A stretch of 11,264 nt of DNA from Acidobacteriota bacterium (GCA_003165615.1 PLWR01000085.1:1-11264); one strand, 5' to 3'; shown: positions 1 to 7,330, counted from the first letter of the stretch. Numbers and translations: made by a program. Notes: a model not told the origin generated them from the letters alone.

Positions 1-51
1 TCCCCCAAGGGGGCGAGGGATGTAATTCTCGATTCGGGGAACACGTCTGGT

Positions 52-58
52 AAAGGAG
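52..58 (+). promoter_or_regulatory. Ribosome binding site of ygeY
   Basis: AAAGGAG lies 6 nt before the TTG at 65 and 12 nt before the ATG at 71. The spacing slightly favours the TTG start but does not exclude the ATG. Confidence 0.6.
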
Positions 59-64
59 ACCCTT

Positions 65-1300
65 TTGGTAATGTTCAACGCACCTGAGGCAATCGTCCGT
101 AACCGCGACCGCATCGCAGCCCTCGCCCAATCCTACGAGGCGGAGATGGTCGGTTTTCTGCGCGATCTGGTTGCCATTCCCGCCGAGAGCAGCCATGAAA
201 AGCCGGTGATCGAGCGCATCCACCGTGAAATGGAGAAGGTCGGCTTCGATGAGATCCGCACCGATCCCATGGGCAACCTGCTCGGGCGCATCGGCTCCGG
301 CAAAAAGATCATCATGATGGACTCGCACACCGACGCCGTGGGCGTTGGCGATCCAAAGGAATGGGCGTGGGATCCCTACAAAGGCAAAGTTGAAGATGGG
401 TTCGTGTACGGGCGCGCTTCAAGCGATCAGCGCGGTGGGATGGCCAGCCTGGTTTATGCGGGGAAGATCATCAAGGAACTTGGCCTCTTGGGAGATTACA
501 CGCTTTACGTGGTGGGCTCCGTGATGGAGGAAGACTGCGACGGCTTGGCGTGGCTCTACATCCTGAAAGAAGATGGCATCCCCGCGGATTGCGTGGTGTT
601 GACCGAGCCCACCAATCTGCAGGTCTATCGGGGTCAGCGTGGGCGGATGGAAATTGAAGTGCATTTCCGTGGACGCTCGTGCCATGCCAGCGCCCCCGAA
701 CGCGGTGACAACCCGATCTACAAAATGACGCCTCTGGTGCAGGAGATTGAAACACTGAACACCCGCCTGCGCGACGATGCGTTTCTGGGCAAGGGAACAA
801 TTGCGGTGACGGATATCCGCTCGATGTCGCCCTCGTTGTGTGCCGTGCCCGGGGCTTGCTCCATCCACCTTGACCGGCGCCTGACCACGGGTGATACCAA
901 GGAAAGCGCCGTCGCGGAAGTAAAAGCTCTGGCGGGCGCACAAGGCGCAGAGGTGGAGATCCTGAGTTACGATGTGCCGAGCTACACGGGTCTTCGCTAC
1001 CCGATGGAGAAGTATTATCCCACCTGGGTGCTGGAGGAGAATCATCCTTTGGTGCAAGCAGGGGTCAGCGCCTATGCGGCCTTACACGGCAAGCCGCCGG
1101 TGGTCGACAAGTGGACGTTCAGCACCAACGGCGTAGGCTCGATGGGATTGATGGGCGTGCCCACCATCGGTTTTGGGCCGGGCGAAGAGGATGTGGCCCA
1201 CAGCGTCCTGGAACGCGTGCCCATTCGTCATCTGGTGGAAGCGGCCAAGTTCTACGCGGCGTTTCCGCTGACGTATTGCCACATAACAGAAGCCGGTTGA
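65..1300 (+). CDS. ygeY: YgeY-type M20 family metallohydrolase
   Basis: Predicted cytoplasmic zinc-dependent amide/peptide-type hydrolase of the M20 family, closest by sequence pattern to E. coli YgeY (about 400 aa; this one 411 aa). The M20 metal site is complete: H88 and D90 in DSHTD, bridging D121 in SSDQRGG, catalytic and ligand pair E155/E156 in VMEEDCDG, E181 in LTEPTN, and the last ligand H379 in EEDVAHS. The dimerisation ('lid') domain lies between, about residues 190-300. The stretch FLRDLVAIPAESS followed by EMEKVGFDEIRTDPMGN is typical of YgeY. The chosen TTG start has AAAGGAG ending 6 nt upstream; an in-frame ATG at 71, 12 nt from the same site, is the alternative. No signal peptide. 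It begins a set with ygfK, ygeW and ssnA, the same company it keeps in E. coli. Its natural substrate is not established; a ureido or acylated amino acid is an inference from context. Confidence 0.9.
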   Translation: MVMFNAPEAIVRNRDRIAALAQSYEAEMVGFLRDLVAIPAESSHEKPVIERIHREMEKVGFDEIRTDPMGNLLGRIGSGKKIIMMDSHTDAVGVGDPKEWAWDPYKGKVEDGFVYGRASSDQRGGMASLVYAGKIIKELGLLGDYTLYVVGSVMEEDCDGLAWLYILKEDGIPADCVVLTEPTNLQVYRGQRGRMEIEVHFRGRSCHASAPERGDNPIYKMTPLVQEIETLNTRLRDDAFLGKGTIAVTDIRSMSPSLCAVPGACSIHLDRRLTTGDTKESAVAEVKALAGAQGAEVEILSYDVPSYTGLRYPMEKYYPTWVLEENHPLVQAGVSAYAALHGKPPVVDKWTFSTNGVGSMGLMGVPTIGFGPGEEDVAHSVLERVPIRHLVEAAKFYAAFPLTYCHITEAG

Positions 1301-1360
1301 TTTGCGTACTTGCAAGTCCGTTTTCATTTTACGGAGTTGGTGTTACGCTCGAATATCAGC

Positions 1361-1681
1361 ATGGCGAGTGTGGATATGGGTCAGGTCAACATCCCGATTC
1401 CGAAAGGACGCATCCGCGATTTCTGTCGCAGGTGGAAAATCATTGAACTGTCATTGTTTGGCTCGGCCCTTCGGGATGATTTCCGCGCCGATAGCGATGT
1501 GGACCTAGTGGTCACTTTCGCTAAGGAAGCCCAATGGAGTCTTTACGATTGGGTGGACATGATTGCTGAACTTCGAGAGATATTCGGTCGTGACGTGGAC
1601 CTGCTCTCAAGCCGATCACTGCGTAATCCGTTCCGCCGACACGAAATCCTCAAGACCCGCGAGACCCTGTATGCAGCCTGA
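1361..1681 (+). CDS. mntA: MntA-type nucleotidyltransferase antitoxin
   Basis: Small (106 aa from this start) minimal nucleotidyltransferase of the MntA/MNT family, the antitoxin of HepT-MntA modules. Known members transfer AMP from ATP to a tyrosine of the HepT toxin and so silence it. The family signature GSx10DxD is intact: G34-S35, D46 and D48 in GSALRDDFRADSDVD, and a third acidic residue D80 in RDVDLL. The opening NIPIPKGRIRDFCRRWKI is also typical. The reading frame is open upstream to a TTG at 1310, but family members usually begin just before the NIPIP-like segment, so ATG 1361 or ATG 1376 is more likely; none has a good Shine-Dalgarno. It overlaps the next gene by 11 nt, indicating translational coupling. 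It sits between ygeY and ygfK with no metabolic relation to them. Confidence 0.85.
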   Translation: MASVDMGQVNIPIPKGRIRDFCRRWKIIELSLFGSALRDDFRADSDVDLVVTFAKEAQWSLYDWVDMIAELREIFGRDVDLLSSRSLRNPFRRHEILKTRETLYAA

Positions 1682-2030
1682 ATCGAAAGACGCGGCGTAC
1701 TTGTGGGATATGCTGGACGCTGCGCGCGCCGTCCTGAGTTTTGTCACATCCCGGTCATTTGAGGACTACGCAAGTGACAGAATGCTCCGTGGGGCGGTTG
1801 AAAGGCACATCGAGATAATCGGCGAAGCTGCGAACCGGGTCTCCGGGGGCTTTCAAGCCGCTCACCCTGAAATACCCTGGCGGCAAATTATCGCACAACG
1901 CAACGTTCTGACGCACGAGTATGGGGAAGTTGATGATGGCTTGATCTGGAGAGTGGTTACGGCCCGAATACCCGAGTTGATCAGCCAGCTCGAGCGAATT
2001 ATGCCACCCCTACCGTCGGAGGACAGGTAA
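1671..2030 (+). CDS. hepT: HepT-like ribonuclease toxin
   Basis: A 119-aa all-helical protein of the HepT (HEPN, DUF86) family, the toxin partner of the preceding nucleotidyltransferase. The HEPN active-site motif Rx4HxY is present as R77-NVLT-H82-E-Y84, so the RNase centre and the tyrosine that MntA modifies are both kept. The pattern YLWDMLDAARAVLSF, AVERHIEIIGEAANRVS and IPWRQIIAQRNVLTHEYGEVD is characteristic. The ATG at 1671 overlaps the end of mntA by 11 nt; a longer upstream extension in the same frame (to 1563) runs antiparallel in frame choice to mntA coding sequence and is not expected to be translated. The pair appears intact. Order here is antitoxin first, toxin second. Confidence 0.88.
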   Translation: MQPESKDAAYLWDMLDAARAVLSFVTSRSFEDYASDRMLRGAVERHIEIIGEAANRVSGGFQAAHPEIPWRQIIAQRNVLTHEYGEVDDGLIWRVVTARIPELISQLERIMPPLPSEDR

Positions 2031-2083
2031 GTTGCAGCGTTGACGATTAGCTGGTGGCCGGTGATTTGTTGCTGCCACTCGCT

Positions 2084-2117
2084 ACTAACCACTAACCACT
2101 ATCCACTAACCACTGCC
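2084..2117 (+). repeat. Heptanucleotide tandem repeat before ygfK
   Basis: Nearly five consecutive copies of ACTAACC (with variants ACTATCC and a terminal ACTGCC) end 5 nt before the ygfK start codon. They take the place where a ribosome binding site would be expected; no purine-rich Shine-Dalgarno is visible there. Confidence 0.85.
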
Positions 2118-2122
2118 TTTCT

Positions 2123-4357
2123 ATGTCTGAACTGCTTCCCATTCCACTTCCTCTGCTCCTGCGTCGGGCCTTTCTCGAATATGAGCGGGAAGGGAAAATC
2201 TTCGACCTGCCGAAGGCCAAGTTTTTCCGTGGCCTTCCCGGGCTTGACGCCTCCGTCCAATTCCATGGCCACGCCGCCTCCACGCCGCTGGGGCCAGCCG
2301 CCGGACCCCACGATCAATTGGTGCAGAACATCGTGCTTTCGTGGCTGGGCGGCTCGCGCATTATCGAGCTGAAGACGGTGCAGATTCTCGATGAGCTGAA
2401 AATCCCCCGTCCCTGCATCGACATCATCAACGTCGGATACAACGTGGAATGGTCGCAGGAGTTGCGTCTGGAGCAGTCGCTGCGTGAGTACGTGGGCGCG
2501 GCGATGTTCATCGAGATTCTGAAGGCCTCCAAACTGTTAGGTGAGGATTTCCCCGGCGACTGGGGTGACACAGTTTTCGACATGAGCGTGGGTTACGACC
2601 TGAAAGGGATCAGCTCACCGCGCGTGCGGGCATGGATGGAACGGATGATGGACGCGACGGCCATCGTGAACGAATTGCGCTCGACGCTTACCGGCCCCTG
2701 GGCGCGCTATCGCGATTTGCCGTTTCCCACGCGCATCAGCGATACCCTGACGCTCTCTACGTTTCACGGCTGTCCCGCCGGCGAAATTGAAGGCATTGTC
2801 AGCTTCCTGTTGACGGAGATGGACCTGAACGTTTGCGTCAAGCTGAATCCCACGCTGCTGGGGAAGGCCCACGTGGAGCACCTGCTGCACGACGTACTCG
2901 GGTACAAGGATTTGCTAGTGACGCAGGAAGCTTTTGACAAGGACTTGCAATGGGCCGAGGCGCTGGAGATGTTGCCGCGCCTGGATCGGCTGGCACGTTC
3001 GTGCGGGAAACGACTGGCGGTGAAGTTCAGCAACACGCTGGTGGTGAAGAATCATCGCACCTTCTTCACCGATGAAGTCATGTACATGTCCGGCGCGCCG
3101 TTGCACGTTCTCACTTTGAACCTCGTGCAGAAGTTTCGCGAGCACATGGGCGCGGCGATTCCCATTTCCTTTTCGGCCGGTCTTGATTCGAACAACATGG
3201 CGGACTGCGTGGCCATGAACTTTATCCCCGTCACCACGTGTACGGATTTGCTGCGGCCCGGCGGCTACGCGCGCCTCGTTCGCTACCTGGAAAAGCTGGG
3301 TGATAAAATGCGTACGCTGGAGGCGACTCGGATTGCGGATTTTGTGATCCGCCATTGTGGACAAAGGGCCAATGCCCACCACAGGGTGATAAAGAGCATA
3401 GTGGATTCGCTGCACAGGCAATTTGTCGGTGCCGATCACGGACAGATTGCCCGCGTCGAAGCGTGGTTGGAAACGGACGTTTTGTCGTCTCTGGAGCCCG
3501 GTGGGACGGCAAGGCAGGGCGTGCGCGATGTCTGCCGGCAGATCGCCGCGAATTTTGAGGTGAAGGCCTCCGAATTTCCCCCCGCCATGGTGGACTCGCT
3601 ACGAGGGCACATCGCTAGCCTCGAACAAGCCCTGGTGGACGCGGCCGGCGTGCTCAACACTCCCCTCCTCGTTAAAGAGGCGACGGAGAATCCGCGTTAC
3701 GCATGGGAGCGCAACCGGGGCGTGCCGCGCAAGATCGGGTCCAAGCTCTGGCTTTACGACTGCATCAATTGTGACAAGTGCGTGCCCGTCTGCCCCAACG
3801 TTGCCAATTTCGTGTATGAGACCAAGGCGGTGGATGTTACCTACGATAACTTTGAACTCACGCCGGAGGGGCCGCCGCGACGCGTAGCGGGAGGCGTTTT
3901 CAAGGTGGCGAAGACGCATCAACTGGCGAATTACGCCGACGCCTGCAACGATTGCGGTAACTGCGACGTGTTCTGCCCCGAGGACGGCGGCCCGTACATC
4001 GAGAAACCCCGCTTTTTCTCTAGCCTCGAAACCTACCGGAAATATGCGGGCCGCAACGGCTTCTACATCGCTTTTGAGGGCGACCGGACCACCATCTATG
4101 GCACGATTGCCGGCGCGTCTTATCAGTTAAGCCTGAACCCGAGCAAGGATCATGCCTGGTTCTCCAACGGGAACGCCGAGATTGAAATCCGGCCCAGCAG
4201 CGGCGAAATTGGAAACTGGAAACTGGAACCGGCGTCACCCGCGCGTTACGTGCTCGACCTGCGGCCCTATTTGCAGCTCAAGTTGCTTGTGGAATCCATC
4301 CGCGATCCCCGCCATGTGAATTTTGCCAACGTCGGAGGACTACAGGAATCCGGGTAA
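2123..4357 (+). CDS. ygfK: YgfK-like iron-sulfur oxidoreductase, short form lacking the flavoprotein domain
   Basis: Homologue of E. coli YgfK, an orphan oxidoreductase once labelled a selenate reductase subunit and tied to purine/urate catabolism. Residues about 40-400 form the dihydroorotate/dihydropyrimidine-dehydrogenase-like barrel, with STPLGPAAGPHDQL, IIELKTVQILDEL, NMSVGYDLKG-like DMSVGYDLKGI, LSTFHGCPAGEIEGI, VKLNPTLLG, DEVMYMSGAPL and TDLLRPGGYARLVRYL, all recognisable from YgfK. The C-terminal part has two complete 4Fe-4S motifs: C547/C550/C553/C557 (CINCDKCVPVCP) and C608/C611/C614/C618 (CNDCGNCDVFCP). E. coli YgfK is about 1030 aa and carries a GltD-like FAD/NAD(P)H module between these parts; here only about 130 helical, low-identity residues (roughly 410-545) stand there and no GxGxxG motif is seen. 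It must then take electrons from, or give them to, a separate partner (inference). ATG at 2123 chosen; no Shine-Dalgarno visible. Confidence 0.88.
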   Translation: MSELLPIPLPLLLRRAFLEYEREGKIFDLPKAKFFRGLPGLDASVQFHGHAASTPLGPAAGPHDQLVQNIVLSWLGGSRIIELKTVQILDELKIPRPCIDIINVGYNVEWSQELRLEQSLREYVGAAMFIEILKASKLLGEDFPGDWGDTVFDMSVGYDLKGISSPRVRAWMERMMDATAIVNELRSTLTGPWARYRDLPFPTRISDTLTLSTFHGCPAGEIEGIVSFLLTEMDLNVCVKLNPTLLGKAHVEHLLHDVLGYKDLLVTQEAFDKDLQWAEALEMLPRLDRLARSCGKRLAVKFSNTLVVKNHRTFFTDEVMYMSGAPLHVLTLNLVQKFREHMGAAIPISFSAGLDSNNMADCVAMNFIPVTTCTDLLRPGGYARLVRYLEKLGDKMRTLEATRIADFVIRHCGQRANAHHRVIKSIVDSLHRQFVGADHGQIARVEAWLETDVLSSLEPGGTARQGVRDVCRQIAANFEVKASEFPPAMVDSLRGHIASLEQALVDAAGVLNTPLLVKEATENPRYAWERNRGVPRKIGSKLWLYDCINCDKCVPVCPNVANFVYETKAVDVTYDNFELTPEGPPRRVAGGVFKVAKTHQLANYADACNDCGNCDVFCPEDGGPYIEKPRFFSSLETYRKYAGRNGFYIAFEGDRTTIYGTIAGASYQLSLNPSKDHAWFSNGNAEIEIRPSSGEIGNWKLEPASPARYVLDLRPYLQLKLLVESIRDPRHVNFANVGGLQESG

Positions 4358-4373
4358 TCGGCAGAATTACACT

Positions 4374-4614
4374 TGATTAATGAAATCGATAGGATACTCG
4401 GTGAGGTGAAGAAAAGCTTAGCGAAGGGATGCGGCGACATATTCAGGTAGGTGTCTACCTTGTTGATGTGGCCCGCTTGTCAGCCGTCGAAAGGGACTTA
4501 GTTAGCCATGTTCAACCGGTTTTGAATTTGACCCACGTTAACAGTCCATCGACAAACAAAATCAAGTTGCTTCGCCGAAATTGTGCGAAATCGAAGGGGG
4601 GAAATGGAGCTTAG
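4374..4614 (+). pseudogene. Possible frameshifted gene remnant, GIY-YIG-like C-terminus
   Basis: Two adjoining reading frames read like one protein tail. The first (from about 4374) gives INEIDRILGEVKKSLAKGCG and ends at a TAG near 4450; the second (4429-4614) gives VYLVDVARLSAVERDLVSHV followed by QPVLNLTHVNSPSTNKIKLL. The pattern 'xERxLxxxxxPxLNxxxxN....LR' recalls the last helices of GIY-YIG nuclease-like proteins. There is no ribosome binding site and no catalytic part, so if real it is a decayed fragment. The family suggestion rests on a loose pattern match only. Confidence 0.25.
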
Positions 4615-4665
4615 CTGCAATACTGTTTATATAAAGGATTTTGACGGAATTAATTATTTCCGAGG

Positions 4666-4709
4666 GACCCCCTCACCCACGTTCTGCTGGTGGTGGGGGT
4701 GAGGGGGTC
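4666..4709. repeat. 44-nt palindromic element, copy 1
   Basis: Arms 4666-4678 (GACCCCCTCACCC) and 4697-4709 (GGGTGAGGGGGTC) form a perfect 13-bp stem with an 18-nt loop. The reverse complement of the whole element recurs at 9850-9893 with the same stem and loop length. No T-run follows, so it is unlikely to be a classical intrinsic terminator in the + direction. Confidence 0.85.
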
Positions 4710-4763
4710 GAATACTGGCCACGATCGACTCAAGTGAACAGCATTGGACTTAGCTGGCTCAGT

Positions 4764-4769
4764 AAGGAG
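4764..4769 (+). promoter_or_regulatory. Ribosome binding site of ygeW
   Basis: AAGGAG ends 7 nt before the ATG at 4777. It decides this start over the in-frame TTG at 4744, which has no such site. Confidence 0.8.
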
Positions 4770-4776
4770 TACATCA

Positions 4777-5802
4777 ATGGTCACCAAACAAGCCCTCTTC
4801 AAGGGCAAAGATTACATCACGACGCAGGAGTGGGCGGATTCCGAGATTGAAACCCTGCTGGACGTTTCCGGCGATCTCAAGCGGAAATTCAAGAACCGCA
4901 TTCCGCACCGGCGCCTGCCGGACAAGACGATTTTCCTGATGTTTTTCGATAAATCCACGCGTACGCGCAATTCCTTCGAGGCGGGCATCACGCAACTGGG
5001 CGGCCACGCGCATTTCCTGACTGCCGACGTGATGCAGGTGTCGCATGGTGAGAGTCCCAAGGACACCGGCATAATCCTTTCGAGTTACGGTCACGGCATC
5101 GCCATCCGGCATGATTTGATTCCCGGGGAAGGAAACAAGTACATCCGAGAGGTGGCGCGTTGGGCAAACGCGCCGGTGATCAACATGCAATGCGATGTGG
5201 ACCATCCCTGCCAAACCCTGGCGGATTTGATGACCATTCGCGAGAAGCTCGGAACCAACTTACGTGGGCGCAAACTGGCGGTGACCTGGGCGTACACCCC
5301 CAGTTACGCCAAGCCGCTTTCCGTGCCGCAGGGACTGATCATGCTGATGCCGCGGTTTGGTTTGGATGTGGTTTTGGCGAATCCTCCCGAGTACCAGTTG
5401 ATGCCGGAAACGCTGGAGGCAGCCCGCGAAAACGCGCGCGCGGCGGGGGTGAAATTCGAGGTGGTGGACAGCATGGACGAGGCCTTCCGCGGCGCCGACA
5501 TCGTTATCCCCAAGAGTTGGGGCTGCCTCGACACCATGGGGACGAAGCCGGAGGAATCGCTGCGCATCGCCAAGCAGTATCGCCACTGGATTTGTGACGA
5601 CGCCAGGATGAAATTAACGCGGGAAGATTCGATCTATATGCATCCCCTGCCAGCCGACCGCGGCAACGAAGTGACGGACGAGGTCATTGACGGCGAGCAC
5701 TCCGTGGTTTTTGCCGAAGCGGAAAACCGTTTGCACACGGCGAAGGCCATTATGGCTTTGACCATGGCGGATGAGCCCGTTGCCTACGAGGTTGCGGAGT
5801 GA
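4777..5802 (+). CDS. ygeW: Knotted carbamoyltransferase YgeW
   Basis: A 341-aa cytoplasmic member of the aspartate/ornithine carbamoyltransferase superfamily. The carbamoyl-phosphate site is intact: S60-T-R-T-R64, H143 in DHPCQTLADL, and H289 in MHPLPADRGNEV. The segment TWAYTPSYAKPLSVPQG and the following RFGLDVVLANPPEYQLMP match YgeW rather than ordinary OTCase or ATCase, and it belongs with the knotted transcarbamylases. E. coli YgeW is longer (about 396 aa) and has HCLPAD where this protein has the canonical HPLPAD, so the pocket may differ somewhat. YgeW enzymes have no settled substrate; they may run in the catabolic direction and yield carbamoyl phosphate, and hence ATP, from a ureido compound (inference). 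Neighbours ygfK and ssnA support the assignment. Expressed with its own good ribosome binding site after a repeat-bearing spacer. Confidence 0.9.
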   Translation: MVTKQALFKGKDYITTQEWADSEIETLLDVSGDLKRKFKNRIPHRRLPDKTIFLMFFDKSTRTRNSFEAGITQLGGHAHFLTADVMQVSHGESPKDTGIILSSYGHGIAIRHDLIPGEGNKYIREVARWANAPVINMQCDVDHPCQTLADLMTIREKLGTNLRGRKLAVTWAYTPSYAKPLSVPQGLIMLMPRFGLDVVLANPPEYQLMPETLEAARENARAAGVKFEVVDSMDEAFRGADIVIPKSWGCLDTMGTKPEESLRIAKQYRHWICDDARMKLTREDSIYMHPLPADRGNEVTDEVIDGEHSVVFAEAENRLHTAKAIMALTMADEPVAYEVAE

Positions 5803-5837
5803 GCGGAGTGGAAGCTGTGAAAACATCGACTGCATTA

Positions 5838-5909
5838 ACCACAGAGACACGGAGGCACAGAGGAACAGAGCCTTCTTTTCAGCTCTCAGTGCCTCTGTGT
5901 CTCTGTGGT
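5838..5909. repeat. Long inverted repeat before ssnA
   Basis: Arms 5838-5858 and 5889-5909 are 21 nt each and complementary except for one position, which is a G-U pair in RNA. The arms read ACCACAGAGACAC... and ...GTGTCTCTGTGGT, a kind of sequence I recognise as a widespread intergenic repeat in environmental bacteria. It ends 17 nt before the ssnA ATG, so a folded transcript would put a hairpin next to the translation start. Confidence 0.85.
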
Positions 5910-5926
5910 GAGATATTTTCTTCATA

Positions 5927-7330
5927 ATGATCATACGCAACGCTCGCGTGCTCACTTTCGATTCGTCCAACCGCGTGCTGGACTCCGGCGCGGTGGAGAT
6001 CCTTCCTGACGGCTCGATTGGGCAGGTTAACGACACTTCGGCTGGCGCAGAGCGCAGCTCTGCGGTTCGGCAACCTCCCCGTCCTCGCGGATCGCCGAGG
6101 TTTGCTCTGCGCCAGCCCTCGTTTTCCCCAGCCGGCCACGAAATTATCGATGCGCAGGGCAAGCTTCTGATGCCTGCCCTGATCAACTGTCACACTCACC
6201 TTTACAGCACTCTGGCGCGGGGGATAACGCTCCCCGGGCGCGCGCCCCGGAACTTTCCGGAGATTTTGAAAAAGCTCTGGTGGCGTTTGGATCGCGCCTT
6301 GAATCTCGACGATGTTTACTACAGCGCGCTCGTTGGGCTGATTGACTCCGCCAAATGCGGGGTGGGCACGCTGGTGGATCACCACTCCAGCCCCAACGCT
6401 TGCACGGGAAGCCTGGACCGGATCGAGCAGGCATTTCGGGAAGTCGGCCTGCGCGGGGTTTTGTGCTACGAAACTTCCGACCGCAATGGGAGCGCGAAGG
6501 CGGCGGAGGGAATTGGCGAAAACATCCGTTTTCTTGAACACCACCGGAATGGCTCAGGCGACGGCCTGGTGGCCGGCAGCTTCGGGTTGCACGCCTCCTT
6601 CACGCTCAGCGACCGCACGCTGCGGCGCTGTGTGGAGGCGAACGAATCTTTTCGCGCGGGGTTTCATGTCCATGTGGCGGAGGACCGCTGCGACCTCGAT
6701 GACGCCCGCCGGCGCCACCACAAGTCGCCAGTCAGTCGCCTGCGGGACCTCGGCATTCTCGATGACCGGTCGCTTGCTGCTCATTGTGTACACGTGAGCT
6801 CCCGGGACATTGTGGATCTGGCCCGGCTCCAGATCAACGTGGTGCACAACCCCCAATCGAACTGCAACAACGCGGTGGGCATTGCCCGGCTGCTCGAAAT
6901 GTTTCGCCAGGGTGTGCTGGTGGGATTGGGGTCCGACGGATACACGCCCCGGATGTGGGAAGAGTTCAAGACCGCGTTGCATTTACAGAAAGTTCGCGAG
7001 GGAGATCCGCGGGTGGCTTATGCTGAGGCTTATGCTGCCGCGCTGCTCAACAACCGCACCATCGCCAGGAAGATTTGGGGATGGGAAATCGGCCGCATCG
7101 AAACCGGCGCCCGGGCAGACCTGCTTCTGGTGGATTACTTCCCCCCGACGCCGCTCGACAGCAGCAATCTGTTTGGCCACTTTCTGTTCGGCATTGCCAA
7201 TGCCCCGGTTGATTCGTTGCTGGTCGACGGGCGGTTCGTGCTGCGCAGCAAGGAATGTGTTACCGTAAACGAGCGCGAAGTGGCGGAAAAGGCCTTGATC
7301 CAAGCACGTGCGCTGTGGGAAAGATTCTAG
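5927..7330 (+). CDS. ssnA: SsnA-type amidohydrolase (chlorohydrolase/guanine-deaminase-like)
   Basis: A 467-aa metal-dependent amidohydrolase of the TRZ/ATZ-SsnA branch, expected to deaminate or hydrolyse a heterocyclic amine in the cytoplasm. The metal site is complete: H89 and H91 in NCHTHLYSTL, H249 with E252 in FHVHVAED, H286/H289 in AAHCVHVSS, and D337 in GLGSDGYTPRM. The TIM barrel covers about residues 80-400 and the split beta-sandwich lies at both ends (MIIRNARVLTFDSS at the start, GARADLLLVDYFPP near the end). Residues about 38-64 are encoded by a palindromic insertion and have no counterpart in E. coli SsnA, which is about 440 aa. E. coli ssnA lies next to ygfK and is tied to purine/urate use, as here. 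The start ATG 5927 fits the family N-terminus; no Shine-Dalgarno is seen, only GGTGAG about 14 nt upstream. Confidence 0.88.
   Translation: MIIRNARVLTFDSSNRVLDSGAVEILPDGSIGQVNDTSAGAERSSAVRQPPRPRGSPRFALRQPSFSPAGHEIIDAQGKLLMPALINCHTHLYSTLARGITLPGRAPRNFPEILKKLWWRLDRALNLDDVYYSALVGLIDSAKCGVGTLVDHHSSPNACTGSLDRIEQAFREVGLRGVLCYETSDRNGSAKAAEGIGENIRFLEHHRNGSGDGLVAGSFGLHASFTLSDRTLRRCVEANESFRAGFHVHVAEDRCDLDDARRRHHKSPVSRLRDLGILDDRSLAAHCVHVSSRDIVDLARLQINVVHNPQSNCNNAVGIARLLEMFRQGVLVGLGSDGYTPRMWEEFKTALHLQKVREGDPRVAYAEAYAAALLNNRTIARKIWGWEIGRIETGARADLLLVDYFPPTPLDSSNLFGHFLFGIANAPVDSLLVDGRFVLRSKECVTVNEREVAEKALIQARALWERF
6040..6117. repeat. Palindromic element inserted in frame within ssnA
   Basis: Outer arms 6040-6053 (GGCTGGCGCAGAGC) and 6104-6117 (GCTCTGCGCCAGCC) pair perfectly over 14 bp. 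Inside are two smaller hairpins, CAGAGC/GCTCTG at 6048-6053 and 6057-6062 (using part of the outer arm, hence an alternative fold) and CCTCG/CGAGG at 6083-6087 and 6096-6100. The length of 78 bp equals 26 codons and keeps the ssnA frame open. It encodes a low-complexity, Arg/Pro/Ser-rich loop in the N-terminal beta-sandwich. Confidence 0.8.

Larger units (their letters stand above)
4358..4776. other. Spacer between ygfK and ygeW
   Basis: A 419-bp stretch with no convincing intact gene. It holds a possible decayed coding region (about 4374-4614), an AT-rich segment (about 4620-4660), a 44-nt perfect-stem palindrome (4666-4709) and the ygeW ribosome binding site. Confidence 0.7.

Noticed and set aside
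1..20. CCCCCAAGGGGG palindrome at the window edge
   Set aside because: Only 5-bp arms with a 2-nt centre, and its upstream context is cut off; not enough to call a terminator or a third copy of the 44-nt element.
419..1057. 212-aa open frame on the - strand
   Set aside because: It is the shadow of ygeY, whose + strand frame has a complete M20 metal site. The minus product has no recognisable motif.
1310..1360. N-terminal extension of mntA from a TTG at 1310
   Set aside because: The extra 17 residues have no counterpart in MntA-type proteins, and no ribosome binding site precedes the TTG.
2084..2117. CRISPR-like array
   Set aside because: The repeat unit is 7 nt with no spacers, so it is a simple tandem repeat.
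4744..4776. Longer ygeW form starting at TTG 4744
   Set aside because: A strong AAGGAG ends 7 nt before ATG 4777, inside the would-be extension, and the family N-terminus fits the shorter form.
5879..6544. 221-aa open frame on the - strand overlapping the start of ssnA
   Set aside because: It is antisense to ssnA and runs into the intergenic hairpin; no family features or start signals.
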